DNA of 64,000 nt from CAMDBL01 sp964498125 (GCA_964498125.1 CAZCGE010000062.1:32902-96901), one strand, 5' to 3'; counted from the stretch's first letter, positions 1 to 7,757 are shown. Program-made: numbers and translations. Notes: generated from the letters alone by a model not told the origin.

Positions 1-188
1 TGACCTGCGGAGACAAGGTAAGGCTGGCCGAGATGCTCCACCAATAATCCTGTTCCTATCGCAACTGGATATCCTTGATGGTCATCCTGCATCACTGGAA
101 CGACGTGATGCATTAGTAGCTCGCCAAGTTGTCCAAGAACGGTGTGGAGTTCGACTGTGCGCGCATTCGCACTGCTGGAGGCGTTCAT
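1..188 (-). CDS. Trypsin-like serine protease, N-terminal part (runs off the left edge)
   Basis: Translation from the ATG at 186-188 on the minus strand gives about 62 open codons to the window edge. The visible part ends with a GTGLLV segment followed by QPYLVSAGH. This is the usual lead-in to the catalytic histidine of S1-type peptidases, where a glycine-rich strand precedes a [TS]A[AG]H motif. A GGAGA ribosome-binding site lies about 6 nt upstream. No signal peptide is visible, so a cytoplasmic trypsin-like domain is more likely than a DegP-type periplasmic protease. Asp and Ser lie outside the window, so the family call rests on one motif. Confidence 0.55.
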   Translation of the reverse strand, partial: MNASSSANARTVELHTVLGQLGELLMHHVVPVMQDDHQGYPVAIGTGLLVEHLGQPYLVSAG

Positions 189-220
189 ACGTTTCTCCGA
201 AGAGATGAGTTTATGACTAC

Positions 221-231
221 TCCCACTCGAT
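221..231. repeat. 11-bp copy of the guaA 3' end (att-like)
   Basis: TCCCACTCGAT here matches 1089-1099 in the same orientation. Read on the minus strand both sites encode Ile-Glu-Trp-Glu plus a stop (TAG here, TAA in guaA), the conserved end of GMP synthase. The 3' end of guaA is a known integration site for genomic islands, so this may be the far attachment site of a small remnant element carrying the toxin-antitoxin pair. The match is short and could be chance. Confidence 0.4.
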
Positions 232-333
232 AATCAACGAACTTCTCGCAGCCTTTCAAAAACAATCGCGTCGTGAGCCTCCGGAAACGCGATACCGTCA
301 ATCGTACCGTCACTGTGCGGCGCAGCTCGGGTT

Positions 334-756
334 TCATGCGCCAGGTGCCAGCCATGGGTTGAGCAAAGCAACGCCCATCGGCTCGAAATCGGCGGTGTTG
401 CGCGTGACCACGGTCAACCCATGCACCAGGGCGGTCGCAGTGATCAGCGCGTCGCGCTCCGGGCGCGGATCTGGAACATGGAGCTTGGCGCACACGCGTG
501 CGATCTCGGTGTCGATGGTCAAGATGCGTGAGGCAAGCGGCGTGAGGACCTCATGCTCCAGCCATCGCCGCAGAATGGCCCCCTGGCTTGCGTCGCGGCG
601 CTCCATGAGCAGGACTCCCCGCTCCAGCTCCAGCACCGTCACAACAGACAGCGCATGGAGTTCCGCAGGCGAGTTGGATGCCCAAGCGCGCACGTTCGCA
701 TCTGCTCGCTCCGGCCGGCGAAGCTCGGACACGACATTTGTGTCCAGGAGAAACAT
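334..756 (-). CDS. VapC-like PIN-domain toxin ribonuclease
   Basis: This 140-residue protein has a PIN domain over its whole length. The expected acidic metal-binding residues are visible: Asp5 in LLDTN, Glu43 in VLELERG, Asp102 in ERDALI and Asp123 near the C terminus. PIN toxins of this FitB/VapC type cleave RNA with Mg2+ and are held inactive by the partner antitoxin. The start codon overlaps the antitoxin stop by one base (TGATG), which couples their translation. The gene is intact and full length for the family. The RNA target cannot be told from sequence. Confidence 0.9.
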   Translation of the reverse strand: MFLLDTNVVSELRRPERADANVRAWASNSPAELHALSVVTVLELERGVLLMERRDASQGAILRRWLEHEVLTPLASRILTIDTEIARVCAKLHVPDPRPERDALITATALVHGLTVVTRNTADFEPMGVALLNPWLAPGA

Positions 757-1013
757 CAGTCTAAATCCACGGCACGCGAAATGTCGTCACCCATGCGGGG
801 CGGATGAAAGTCGAAGTCGCCATCCTCCTTCTGCCTCAAGACCTCGAGGAGGCTTGGGCCGGCGCCCAGGAGCTTGCGATAGTCCTCGAAGCTCAACAGG
901 ACATGCGCCGGCCTGCCGCGATCGGTAATGATCACCGGCCCCTTGTCTGTTGCCTTCTTGGCGCCGCCAGCGTCCTGATTGAACTCGCGGCTCGAGATCG
1001 TCGTTACGCTCAT
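756..1013 (-). CDS. Phd/YefM-type antitoxin of the VapC pair
   Basis: This 85-residue protein starts MSVTTISSREFNQD and continues with GPVIITDRGRPAHVLLSFEDY, the DNA-binding N-terminal half of the Phd/YefM family. The acidic C terminus, around DFDFHPPRMGDD, is typical of the toxin-binding tail. A GGAGG ribosome-binding site sits 5-6 nt before the ATG. It is the first gene of a two-gene operon with the PIN toxin and probably represses its own promoter. The perfect palindrome at 1069-1084 is a possible operator. Intact by length and motifs. Confidence 0.9.
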   Translation of the reverse strand: MSVTTISSREFNQDAGGAKKATDKGPVIITDRGRPAHVLLSFEDYRKLLGAGPSLLEVLRQKEDGDFDFHPPRMGDDISRAVDLD

Positions 1014-1068
1014 GGATGCCTCCGTGCAGCGAACACTACCGCGTCACCCACGCCGAGGCAAGAGAATT

Positions 1069-1084
1069 GTAGAAACGTTTCTAC
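1069..1084. promoter_or_regulatory. 16-bp perfect palindrome between guaA and the antitoxin gene
   Basis: GTAGAAACGTTTCTAC reads the same on both strands. It lies directly after the guaA stop codon and about 56 bp upstream of the antitoxin start. Phd/YefM antitoxins bind short palindromes in their own promoters, so an autoregulatory operator is plausible. It is not followed by a T-run, so a simple terminator for guaA is less likely. Binding is inferred. Confidence 0.45.
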
Positions 1085-2677
1085 TTATTCCCACTCGATC
1101 GTTCCCGGCGGCTTGCTGGTCACGTCGTAGACGACGCGATTGATGCCGCGCACCTCGTTGATGATGCGGGTGGCGATGCGGCCGAGCACGTCGTGCGGGA
1201 AGGGGAAGTAGTCGGCGGTCATGCCGTCGGTGGAGGTGACGGCGCGCAGGGCGCAGACGTTCTCGTAGGTGCGCGCGTCGCCCATGACGCCGACCGTGCG
1301 CACCGGCAGCAGCACGGCGAACGCCTGCCAGATCTGGTCGTAGAGCCCGGCCTTGCGGATCTCGTCGAGATAGATGGCGTCGGCCTGGCGCAGCACATCG
1401 AGTTTCTCGCGCGTGATATCGCCGGGAATGCGGATGGCAAGGCCGGGGCCGGGGAACGGATGGCGGGCGACGAAGCTCTCGGGCAGCCCCAGCTCGCGGC
1501 CAAGCGCGCGCACCTCGTCCTTGAACAATTCCCGCAAGGGCTCGACCAGCTTCAGGTTCATGCGGTCGGGCAGGCCGCCGACGTTGTGGTGCGACTTGAT
1601 CGTCACCGACGGCCCGCCGGTGAAGGACACGCTCTCGATCACGTCGGGATAGAGCGTGCCTTGGGCGAGGAATTGCGCGCCTTCGGCACTGCTTCCTTGC
1701 GCGCCTTCGGCACGACCGACCTTCTTGGCCTCGGCCTCGAACACGTCGATGAACAGGCCGCCGATGATCTTGCGCTTCTGCTCGGGATCGCCGACGCCGG
1801 CGAGCGCGCCGAGGAACCGGTCGCTGGCATCGACATGCACCAGCGGGATGTTGTAGGCGCCGCGGAACATGGCGACGACCTCGGTCGCCTCGTTGACGCG
1901 CATCAGGCCGTGGTCGACCAGGATGCAGGTGAGCTGGTCGCCGATCGCCTCGTGCAGGAGCACGGCGGCAACCGCGGAGTCGACGCCGCCGGACAGCCCG
2001 CAAATGACGCGGCCGGTGCCGACCTGGGCGCGGATCTTGGCGATCTCGGCCGAGCGGAAGTGCTTCATCGACCAGTCGCCGCGAAGTCCGGCGACGCGGT
2101 GCACGAAGTTGCCGATCAGCGCCGCCCCGCGCGGGGTATGCGCCACCTCGGGGTGGAACTGCACGGCGTAGAGTTTTCGCGATTCATCGGCAATGGCCGC
2201 GAATGGGGCACCTTGCGACACGCCGACGACGCGGAAGCCGTCGGGCAACTTCGTGACGCGATCGCCGTGGCTCATCCAGACGGTATCGCGCTCGCCCTTC
2301 TTCCACACGCCGGCGAACAGCGCGCAATCGTCGACCACCTCGATCTCGGCGCGGCCGAACTCGCGGTGGTGCCCGGCTTCCACATCGCCGCCGAGCTCGG
2401 CCACCATGGTCTGCTCGCCGTAGCAGATGCCGAGCACCGGCAGGCCCGACTTGAACACCCAGTCGGGCGTGCGCGGCGTGCCCATCTCGGTGACACTGGC
2501 TGGCCCGCCGGACAGGATAACGGCCTTGGGCTTCAACCGGGCCAGCGCATCCTCGGCGCGGTTGAACGGCACGATCTCGGAGTAGACGCCGGCCTCGCGC
2601 ACGCGCCGCGCGATCAGCTGCGTCACCTGGCTGCCGAAGTCGATGATCAGGACGGTTTCGGTGGCGATCTCAGTCAT
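1085..2677 (-). CDS. guaA: GMP synthase (glutamine-hydrolysing)
   Basis: This enzyme makes GMP from XMP, ATP and glutamine, the last step of guanine nucleotide synthesis. The start MTEIATETV at 2677 gives 530 residues, near the usual 520-525, and the longer upstream reading frame is not needed. The glutamine amidotransferase domain comes first, with Cys85 in GICYGEQ and the His175/Glu177 pair in FHPEV. The ATP pyrophosphatase domain follows, with the P-loop SGGVDS at 229-234, and the dimerisation domain ends in GTIEWE. About 14 extra residues rich in Ala, Glu, Gly and Gln (around 322-335) interrupt a normally conserved stretch and come from a 24-bp tandem repeat. Confidence 0.97.
   Translation of the reverse strand: MTEIATETVLIIDFGSQVTQLIARRVREAGVYSEIVPFNRAEDALARLKPKAVILSGGPASVTEMGTPRTPDWVFKSGLPVLGICYGEQTMVAELGGDVEAGHHREFGRAEIEVVDDCALFAGVWKKGERDTVWMSHGDRVTKLPDGFRVVGVSQGAPFAAIADESRKLYAVQFHPEVAHTPRGAALIGNFVHRVAGLRGDWSMKHFRSAEIAKIRAQVGTGRVICGLSGGVDSAVAAVLLHEAIGDQLTCILVDHGLMRVNEATEVVAMFRGAYNIPLVHVDASDRFLGALAGVGDPEQKRKIIGGLFIDVFEAEAKKVGRAEGAQGSSAEGAQFLAQGTLYPDVIESVSFTGGPSVTIKSHHNVGGLPDRMNLKLVEPLRELFKDEVRALGRELGLPESFVARHPFPGPGLAIRIPGDITREKLDVLRQADAIYLDEIRKAGLYDQIWQAFAVLLPVRTVGVMGDARTYENVCALRAVTSTDGMTADYFPFPHDVLGRIATRIINEVRGINRVVYDVTSKPPGTIEWE
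1673..1713. repeat. 24-bp tandem repeat inside guaA
   Basis: The 17-mer TTGCGCGCCTTCGGCAC occurs at 1673-1689 and again at 1697-1713, a period of 24 nt or eight codons. It encodes the extra AEGAQ-type repeats in GMP synthase. The reading frame is kept. Confidence 0.8.
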
Positions 2678-2812
2678 GCTCCGTTCCTTAGAGCAAGCGG
2701 CGGCGGGCGGCAATGAAGCGGTCGCGCGAAGGCTGTGCACGAGCAGTGGCCGCCCTCCGCAAACGGGCCGAAAGCTGGCATAATCACGGACTGCTGCAAT
2801 TGGGAGATGGGC

Positions 2813-3841
2813 ATGGAGCCGATATCCGATTTCATGCGGGAGCTGCTGAGCGACGCCGCCACGATGACGACCGCGGATGCCTTCGCGGCAATCGAGAAGG
2901 CCGAGATCGGCGTCAGCCCGCTGGTGCCACTGATGGCGCTGATGGCCCGGCGCGAGGAGATCACGCCGCGACTGCTCGCCGAGGTCAACCTCTCTCAAAG
3001 CGAGCTGGAGGCGCGCGACGAGGCCAAGCCCGACCAGCGCCACGTGAATTTCCTGCACATTTTCGCGATCTTCCTGCTGGCCCTGTTCGAGGAGCGGCAA
3101 GCCTATCAGCCGCTGGTCCGCATGCTGGCACAGGGCACGGAAAATTCACACGTCCTGCTCGGCGACGTGGTCACCGAGGATCTGCATGCGGTTCTCGCGC
3201 GCATCTGCGACGGCAGCGATCTGACGCCGCTGAAGGCGATCATCGAGGACAGCACCTCCGATCCCTACGTGCGCATGGCCTGCCTCAGGTCGATGCATGC
3301 TATGGCGCTGCTCGGCAAGCTCGAGCGTGCCGACGTGGTCGACTATTTTGGTCACTTGCTGGACACGCTCGACGGCGCGGACAATCTCGATTTTGCGGAC
3401 TGCCTCCTGTCGGCGGCGGCCGGACTGAAGGAGCCGGCGCTGCAGTCCAAGATCACCCGTTGGCTGGAGGGAGAAATTGCCGATGCCCTGATGTTCAGCG
3501 CCGAGGAAGTCGCCGCCGACGGCCAGCGGCCGAGCGAGAGGATCGCCGAGGAGCTGCTGCAGACCGACCACTTCGATTCGCTGCCAGTGTATCTGTCGAC
3601 CTGGGTCTGGTTCACAACGGATGACCCGGACGATTTTGCCAATGATGACGACTTCGATCCGGACGATTTCGACGATGACCAGTGGGACGTGCTCGAGCTG
3701 AGGGCGGAAGACAAGGCCAGCGCGGACCGCCTGCCGAGCGCACCCGAAGCGACGTTCGTCAGGCCCGTGCCAAAGGTCGGCCGCAACGATCCCTGCCCTT
3801 GCGGCTCCGGCAAGAAATACAAGAAGTGCTGCGCGAGCTGA
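2813..3841 (+). CDS. DUF1186-like protein with C-terminal SEC-C zinc motif
   Basis: The product has 342 residues from the ATG at 2813, which has a GGGAG site 6 nt upstream. Most of it is helical and repeat-like, resembling DUF1186 proteins. A very acidic stretch of Asp-Asp-Phe repeats follows at about residues 270-290. The protein ends in VGRNDPCPCGSGKKYKKCC, the SEC-C motif, which binds zinc through CxC and CC pairs, as at the end of SecA. No enzymatic function can be assigned. It is divergent from guaA and is followed by a second, much shorter SEC-C gene with an almost identical tail. A role in protein or ribosome contact is only a guess from the SEC-C motif. Confidence 0.8.
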   Translation: MEPISDFMRELLSDAATMTTADAFAAIEKAEIGVSPLVPLMALMARREEITPRLLAEVNLSQSELEARDEAKPDQRHVNFLHIFAIFLLALFEERQAYQPLVRMLAQGTENSHVLLGDVVTEDLHAVLARICDGSDLTPLKAIIEDSTSDPYVRMACLRSMHAMALLGKLERADVVDYFGHLLDTLDGADNLDFADCLLSAAAGLKEPALQSKITRWLEGEIADALMFSAEEVAADGQRPSERIAEELLQTDHFDSLPVYLSTWVWFTTDDPDDFANDDDFDPDDFDDDQWDVLELRAEDKASADRLPSAPEATFVRPVPKVGRNDPCPCGSGKKYKKCCAS

Positions 3842-3914
3842 GATTTGATCCGGGTCTTGCCATTGGCGCGGGTTCGTGCTGCTAGCTGGGGTAAGCCCAG
3901 CCGGAGCACCTGCC

Positions 3915-4133
3915 ATGACCGAGCAAGACCGCGCCAAGTCCGAGATCGCCCGACACGATCATGCGCACGACCATGCGCACGGGCACGTGCATGGCCCATC
4001 GTGCGCGCATGACCATGACCACGGCCACCACGCTCCACAAGCGCCGCTGGTGCGCACGGCGGCCAAGGTCGGCCGCAACGATCCCTGCCCTTGCGGCTCC
4101 GGCAAAAAGCACAAGAAGTGCTGCATGGCATAG
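3915..4133 (+). CDS. Small His-rich SEC-C protein
   Basis: This 72-residue protein has three parts: a short polar start (MTEQDRAKSE), a histidine/aspartate-rich run of about 25 residues (HDHAHDHAHGHVHG and onward), and a SEC-C zinc motif ending KHKKCCMA. A GGAG site lies 8 nt before the ATG. His-rich segments bind Zn, Ni or Co, so metal storage or delivery is possible but unproven. The SEC-C codons are identical over 41 bp to those of the gene just upstream, which points to a recent partial duplication. Intact; function unknown. Confidence 0.75.
   Translation: MTEQDRAKSEIARHDHAHDHAHGHVHGPSCAHDHDHGHHAPQAPLVRTAAKVGRNDPCPCGSGKKHKKCCMA
4065..4105. repeat. 41-bp direct repeat of the SEC-C coding sequence
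   Basis: Positions 4065-4105 are identical to 3773-3813 in the preceding gene, in the same reading frame. Third codon positions are also identical, so the copy is recent or kept alike by gene conversion. Confidence 0.85.
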
Positions 4134-4147
4134 GCCGACGCTGGCCC

Positions 4148-5488
4148 TTACTTGGCCGCCAGCAATCTATCCACCATGGCCGGGGCGGCGCCGACATAGT
4201 TGGCGGGGTCGACCAGGCGTTCGAGATCGGACGTTGTCAGGTGGCGCGTGACCGCGTCGAGCTTGACGAGTTCGCCCAACAGCGAGGTGCCGCCCTCGAG
4301 CACGGCTCGGCAGGCGCCGTAGACCAGATCGTGCGCGGCGCCGCGACCGGTGTGCGGGGCGAGCGCCATCATCACCGCCTCGGCGACGATCAGTCCGCCG
4401 GTCAGATCGAGGTTGCGGCGCATGCGCTGGGCGTCGACGACCAGCCCGTCGAGCATGAAGCGCGCCTGCCGCAGCGCGCCGCCGGTGGCGATGTAGCACT
4501 CCGGCAGGGCGATCCACTCTAGATGCCACGGGCCCGTCGCCCGCTCGTGGTCGGCAAGGATGCCATCGAGCATCAGGCCGACGTGCTGGCGTACGGCGCG
4601 GGCAATGGCGACGATGAACTCGCATGAGATCGGATTGCGCTTCTGCGGCATCGTGCTGGAGGAGCCGCGCCCCGGCGCGAACGGCTCGAAGGCCTCGGCG
4701 ACCTCGGTCTGCATCAGCAGCATGACGTCGGTGGCGATCTTGCCGAGGCTGGCCGTGATGAGGCCGTTGAGACTTGCGGCTTCGGCCAGGCTGTCGCGCG
4801 CCACGTGCCAGGCGATGGCCGGTCGGCCGAGACCGAGCTCGTCCATCAGCGCGTCGGAGACGGCCAGACCCTTCGTCCCAAGCGAGGCGAGCGTGCCGGC
4901 GGCGCCGGCGAACTGGCCGACCAGGACGCGCGGCTTGATCTCGTCCAGCCGCTGCCGGTGCCGACGGATCATGGACAACCAAACGGCCGTCTTCTGCCCG
5001 AAGGTGATCGGCAGGGCCTGCTGCAAGTGCGTGCGCCCGGCCATCACCGTATCGCGGTGCTTCGCCGACAATGCAGACAGCGTCGCATCGAGAGCGGCAA
5101 GATCGCGGCCGATCAGGTCGAAGGCATCGCGGATCTGCAGCACCAGCGCGCTGTCCATGATGTCCTGCGTCGTGGCCCCCCAGTGAATGTAGCGGCCGGC
5201 CTCGCCGCATTGCTTGGCGAGCTGATGCACGATGCCGACAATCGGATAGCCGACGGTATCGGTCTCGATTTTGAGCAGGCCGTAGTCGATTGCCTCTGGC
5301 CTGACCGCCCGCGCGATCGCCGCGCCGGCATCGGCCGGGATGACACCGAGGCGGCTCTGCACTTGGGCGAGCGCGACTTCGACGTCGATGCAGCGCTTGA
5401 CGAAGGTCTCGTCACAGAAAATGCCGCGCATCTCCGGCGAGCCAAAGCCGTCGCGGAAGAGTGTGGAGTCGAAAACGGTGGAGGGCAT
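4148..5488 (-). CDS. Fumarase/aspartase-superfamily lyase, PcaB or adenylosuccinate lyase type
   Basis: This 446-residue protein has the superfamily signature GSSSTMPQKRNP at about 275-286, which holds the catalytic serine on the flexible loop. The GRTHLQQALP block at 151-160 and HWGATTQDI at 102-110 supply the other active-site histidine and threonines. The pattern fits 3-carboxy-cis,cis-muconate cycloisomerase (PcaB), which works in protocatechuate breakdown, better than purine-pathway PurB. No other pca gene lies nearby, so another substrate is possible. The start MPSTVFDS at 5488 is preferred over the upstream frame extension. Convergent with the SEC-C genes. Confidence 0.8.
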   Translation of the reverse strand: MPSTVFDSTLFRDGFGSPEMRGIFCDETFVKRCIDVEVALAQVQSRLGVIPADAGAAIARAVRPEAIDYGLLKIETDTVGYPIVGIVHQLAKQCGEAGRYIHWGATTQDIMDSALVLQIRDAFDLIGRDLAALDATLSALSAKHRDTVMAGRTHLQQALPITFGQKTAVWLSMIRRHRQRLDEIKPRVLVGQFAGAAGTLASLGTKGLAVSDALMDELGLGRPAIAWHVARDSLAEAASLNGLITASLGKIATDVMLLMQTEVAEAFEPFAPGRGSSSTMPQKRNPISCEFIVAIARAVRQHVGLMLDGILADHERATGPWHLEWIALPECYIATGGALRQARFMLDGLVVDAQRMRRNLDLTGGLIVAEAVMMALAPHTGRGAAHDLVYGACRAVLEGGTSLLGELVKLDAVTRHLTTSDLERLVDPANYVGAAPAMVDRLLAAK

Positions 5489-5601
5489 GGGTCGGCACCT
5501 TGCTGGCAAGACCGGGTTTGACCGGCACAGGACCAGCTCGAAGCAGTCATGGCAAGGGCATCAGCGAACTGCCGCCAGAAAACAGCAGCTCCAGGACCGG
5601 C

Positions 5602-5639
5602 TCAATCCGTCTCCGCCACCACTTTCTTGAATGGCCCGT
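5602..5639 (-). pseudogene. Remnant of a FemAB-like gene 3' end
   Basis: On the minus strand this segment reads GPFKKVVAETD and a stop. The intact FemAB-like gene ends APFRKVVEETD and a stop at 6493. The two 38-bp segments differ at seven positions, most of them silent or conservative, so this was once coding. It sits just beyond the two-gene HEPN-like cassette, so the cassette is flanked by two versions of the same gene end. Confidence 0.7.
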
Positions 5640-5646
5640 CCCCGTC

Positions 5647-6150
5647 TCACCCGCGTCGCAGAGAAACGACGCACGCAAATGCGAGGGCCCGACGCCCGCT
5701 CGCTGGTGCGCTGGCAAGATCCTCGATCGCTGCCTGGGCCTCGTCGACAAGTCCCTGCACCACGGCCTGGTCGAGCGCCAACTCACGTGGGTCATAGTCG
5801 GCTGCGTGCCGGAGCTGCTTGAACTCCTCCAAGGCCTCACAGAAATTTTCGATCGTCGGGTCCATGCCGGTAGGCATGCCGCGTCGCATGTGCTGTTTGC
5901 GTTGAGGATACAATTCGTCCAGAGCCGTCTCGCTTTGGCCATGGTTCAGGGCTCGGTAGATTCGAAACCACTCGTCGCTCAGCCGCCTGCCAGAAGAGCG
6001 ACCCGCCAACTCGTCCGCGCAGCGTTCAGCGAGGCTGTGGAAAAGGGCATAGTCAGTCGTGCTGATCGCGCGTCTCAGGTCCGATTGGCTCGGCTTGCGC
6101 CGGGTGGGTGACGCCAGCCGTCGGGCGGTCGCAATCAGCTCGCGCTTCAT
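5647..6150 (-). CDS. HEPN-like / UPF0332-like protein, second gene of a two-gene cassette
   Basis: This helical protein has 167 residues. The segment ISTTDYALFHSLAERCADEL resembles the core helix of UPF0332/HEPN proteins. Later blocks WFRIYRALNHG and LRHAADYDPRELAL also recur in this family. HEPN proteins are often RNases or partners of nucleotidyltransferases in toxin-antitoxin and defence systems. The R-x6-H arrangement in RIYRALNH is not the canonical polar R-N-x3-H form, so RNase activity is uncertain. The start overlaps the upstream gene by four bases (ATGA), so the two are translationally coupled. The family call is from remembered motifs. Confidence 0.65.
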   Translation of the reverse strand: MKRELIATARRLASPTRRKPSQSDLRRAISTTDYALFHSLAERCADELAGRSSGRRLSDEWFRIYRALNHGQSETALDELYPQRKQHMRRGMPTGMDPTIENFCEALEEFKQLRHAADYDPRELALDQAVVQGLVDEAQAAIEDLASAPASGRRALAFACVVSLRRG

Positions 6151-6419
6151 GCCGCCTTGGTCCTGGGAAATCGGTGAAGGACCACAGGGAAGCGCTCCTC
6201 GCCCTTGGCGAACAGGGCATGGCGCAGCGCCGTTTTGGTGCGCAACGAGGCGCGTGGGTCGAGCTTCTCGCCCCCCGGATAAATGAAGGACGAAATATCA
6301 AGGTATTCCTTGCCGTCCTCGTCGAACTTGATGGCGACGGTCGCCTCGCGGAAGCCGTACTTCGCCAAGTGCTCCCCGAGAACGTCGGTGGCCACGGTCT
6401 GGATCTCTTCGAGCGTCAT
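6147..6419 (-). CDS. Unknown 90-residue partner of the HEPN-like protein
   Basis: This small soluble alpha/beta protein starts MTLEEIQTVATDVLGEH. Its middle stretch, with DEDGKEYLDI and GGEKLDPR, is rich in acidic turns and looks like a compact single domain. No named family was recognised. It is the first gene of the cassette and overlaps the HEPN-like gene by ATGA. By position it could be an antitoxin, a regulator or a substrate-binding partner. It lies 73 bp downstream of the FemAB-like gene on the same strand, so read-through transcription is possible. Confidence 0.65.
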   Translation of the reverse strand: MTLEEIQTVATDVLGEHLAKYGFREATVAIKFDEDGKEYLDISSFIYPGGEKLDPRASLRTKTALRHALFAKGEERFPVVLHRFPRTKAA

Positions 6420-6492
6420 TCGAATTTACCCTCGCAAATACTGCTGCATCTCAATACTACAACCTCGCCGCCATCCGGTCGATGGCACCCCT

Positions 6493-7668
6493 TCAGTCCG
6501 TTTCCTCCACCACCTTCCTGAACGGCGCGTACTCGGCGAGGATCTCGCGCTGCTCGGCCATGTGCCGGCGCTCCTCGTCCAGGAAGCGGGCGACGGCGCG
6601 GCGGAAGCCGGCGTCGGCAATCCAGTGGGCCGAGTAGGTGGCGACGGGCAGATAGCCGCGGGCCAGCTTGTGTTCGCCTTGCGCGCCGGCTTCCACGCGC
6701 GGCAGGCGGTGGGCGATGGCCCATTCGATCGACTGGTAGTAGCAGACCTCGAAATGCAGGCAGGCGTGATGTTCGATGGCGCCCCAGTAGCGGCCATAGA
6801 GGCAGTCGGCGCCGATCAGATTGAGCGCGCCGGCGATGTAGCGCCCTGCGCGCTTGATCAGGATCAGCAGGCAAGCATCGGCCATCGCCGCACCCAGCAG
6901 TGAGAAAAACGTGCGATTGAGATAGGGCCGGCCCCACTTGCGGCTGCCGGTGTTCATGTAGAAGGCGAAGAAGGCGTCCCAGTGCGCCTCGGTGATGTCG
7001 CGGCCGGTGACGTGCTCGATGGTGAGGCCAGCGGCCAGCGCCTCGGCGCGCTCCTTGCGCACGCTCTTGCGCTTTCTCGAGGCAAGGGCTGCAAGGAAAT
7101 CGTCGAAGTTGGCATAGCCAGGATTGGCCCAGTGGAACTGCTGACCGGTGCGTTGCAGGAAGCCTTGCGCACTCAGCCGCTGCCAGGCGTCCCGCGACAG
7201 AAAATTGACGTGCAGCGACGAGATTCCCATGCGCTTGGTCACTTCGATGGCGCCGGCGGCCAGCAGTGCCGAGCGCTCATGCGCACCCGGATCGGGGCCA
7301 ACCAGCAGGCGGGGGCCCGGCACCGGCGTGAAGGGCACCGCACACAGCAGCTTGGGATAATAGTCGCCGCCGGCGCGCCCATAGGCATCCGCCCAGCCGT
7401 GGTCGAAGATATATTCGCCCTGACTGTGGGACTTGGCGTAGCAGGGCATGACGCCGGTCGGAATGCCGCCTTGCTCCAGCACGATATGGCAGGCCTGCCA
7501 GCCGCTGCGCTCGCCAATCGTGCCTGCGTCTTCCAGGGCTTTGAGAAACGCGTGTTGGACGAACGGGTTGTGGGTCGCCGGGTCGGGATTGGCAAGGCGG
7601 TCCCAGCGGCCAGCGTCGATATCGCCGATGCTTGCGACGGTCCTTAAAACAGTTTCGTCCTTGGCCAC
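6493..7668 (-). CDS. FemAB-like peptidogalycan N-acyltransferase family protein (GNAT fold)
   Basis: This family (COG3146, FemAB-like) has two GNAT-fold halves and is often annotated as peptidogalycan biosynthesis or recognition. The GTG start at 7668 gives 391 residues, normal for the family, and a GAGG-rich site lies about 11 nt upstream. The protein begins VAKDETVLRTV. Visible family blocks include NPFVQHAFLKALE, FDHGWADAYGRAGG and LIGADCLYGRYWG, and the C-terminal half has FEVCYYQSIEWAI. The real substrate is unknown. A diverged copy of the last 12 codons lies at 5602-5639, on the far side of the HEPN-like cassette. Divergent from the FkbM gene. Confidence 0.85.
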   Translation of the reverse strand: MAKDETVLRTVASIGDIDAGRWDRLANPDPATHNPFVQHAFLKALEDAGTIGERSGWQACHIVLEQGGIPTGVMPCYAKSHSQGEYIFDHGWADAYGRAGGDYYPKLLCAVPFTPVPGPRLLVGPDPGAHERSALLAAGAIEVTKRMGISSLHVNFLSRDAWQRLSAQGFLQRTGQQFHWANPGYANFDDFLAALASRKRKSVRKERAEALAAGLTIEHVTGRDITEAHWDAFFAFYMNTGSRKWGRPYLNRTFFSLLGAAMADACLLILIKRAGRYIAGALNLIGADCLYGRYWGAIEHHACLHFEVCYYQSIEWAIAHRLPRVEAGAQGEHKLARGYLPVATYSAHWIADAGFRRAVARFLDEERRHMAEQREILAEYAPFRKVVEETD

Positions 7669-7757
7669 ACTTGCCCCCGCCTCGGGATTGCCCCGCCGCC
7701 ACTGTACGACAGGTGCCACGCAAAGATCACCTTCTGACGTGCTAAGGGAATTGGACA

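Noticed and set aside
1193..2716. Long plus-strand ORF (507 codons) opposite guaA
   Set aside because: It is antisense to an unmistakable GMP synthase, is rich in Gly, His, Asp and Ala as expected for a GC-rich shadow frame, and has no domain.
3352..4197. Minus-strand ORF (281 codons) opposite the SEC-C genes
   Set aside because: Antisense to two genes with recognisable SEC-C motifs; Ser/Arg-rich shadow composition.
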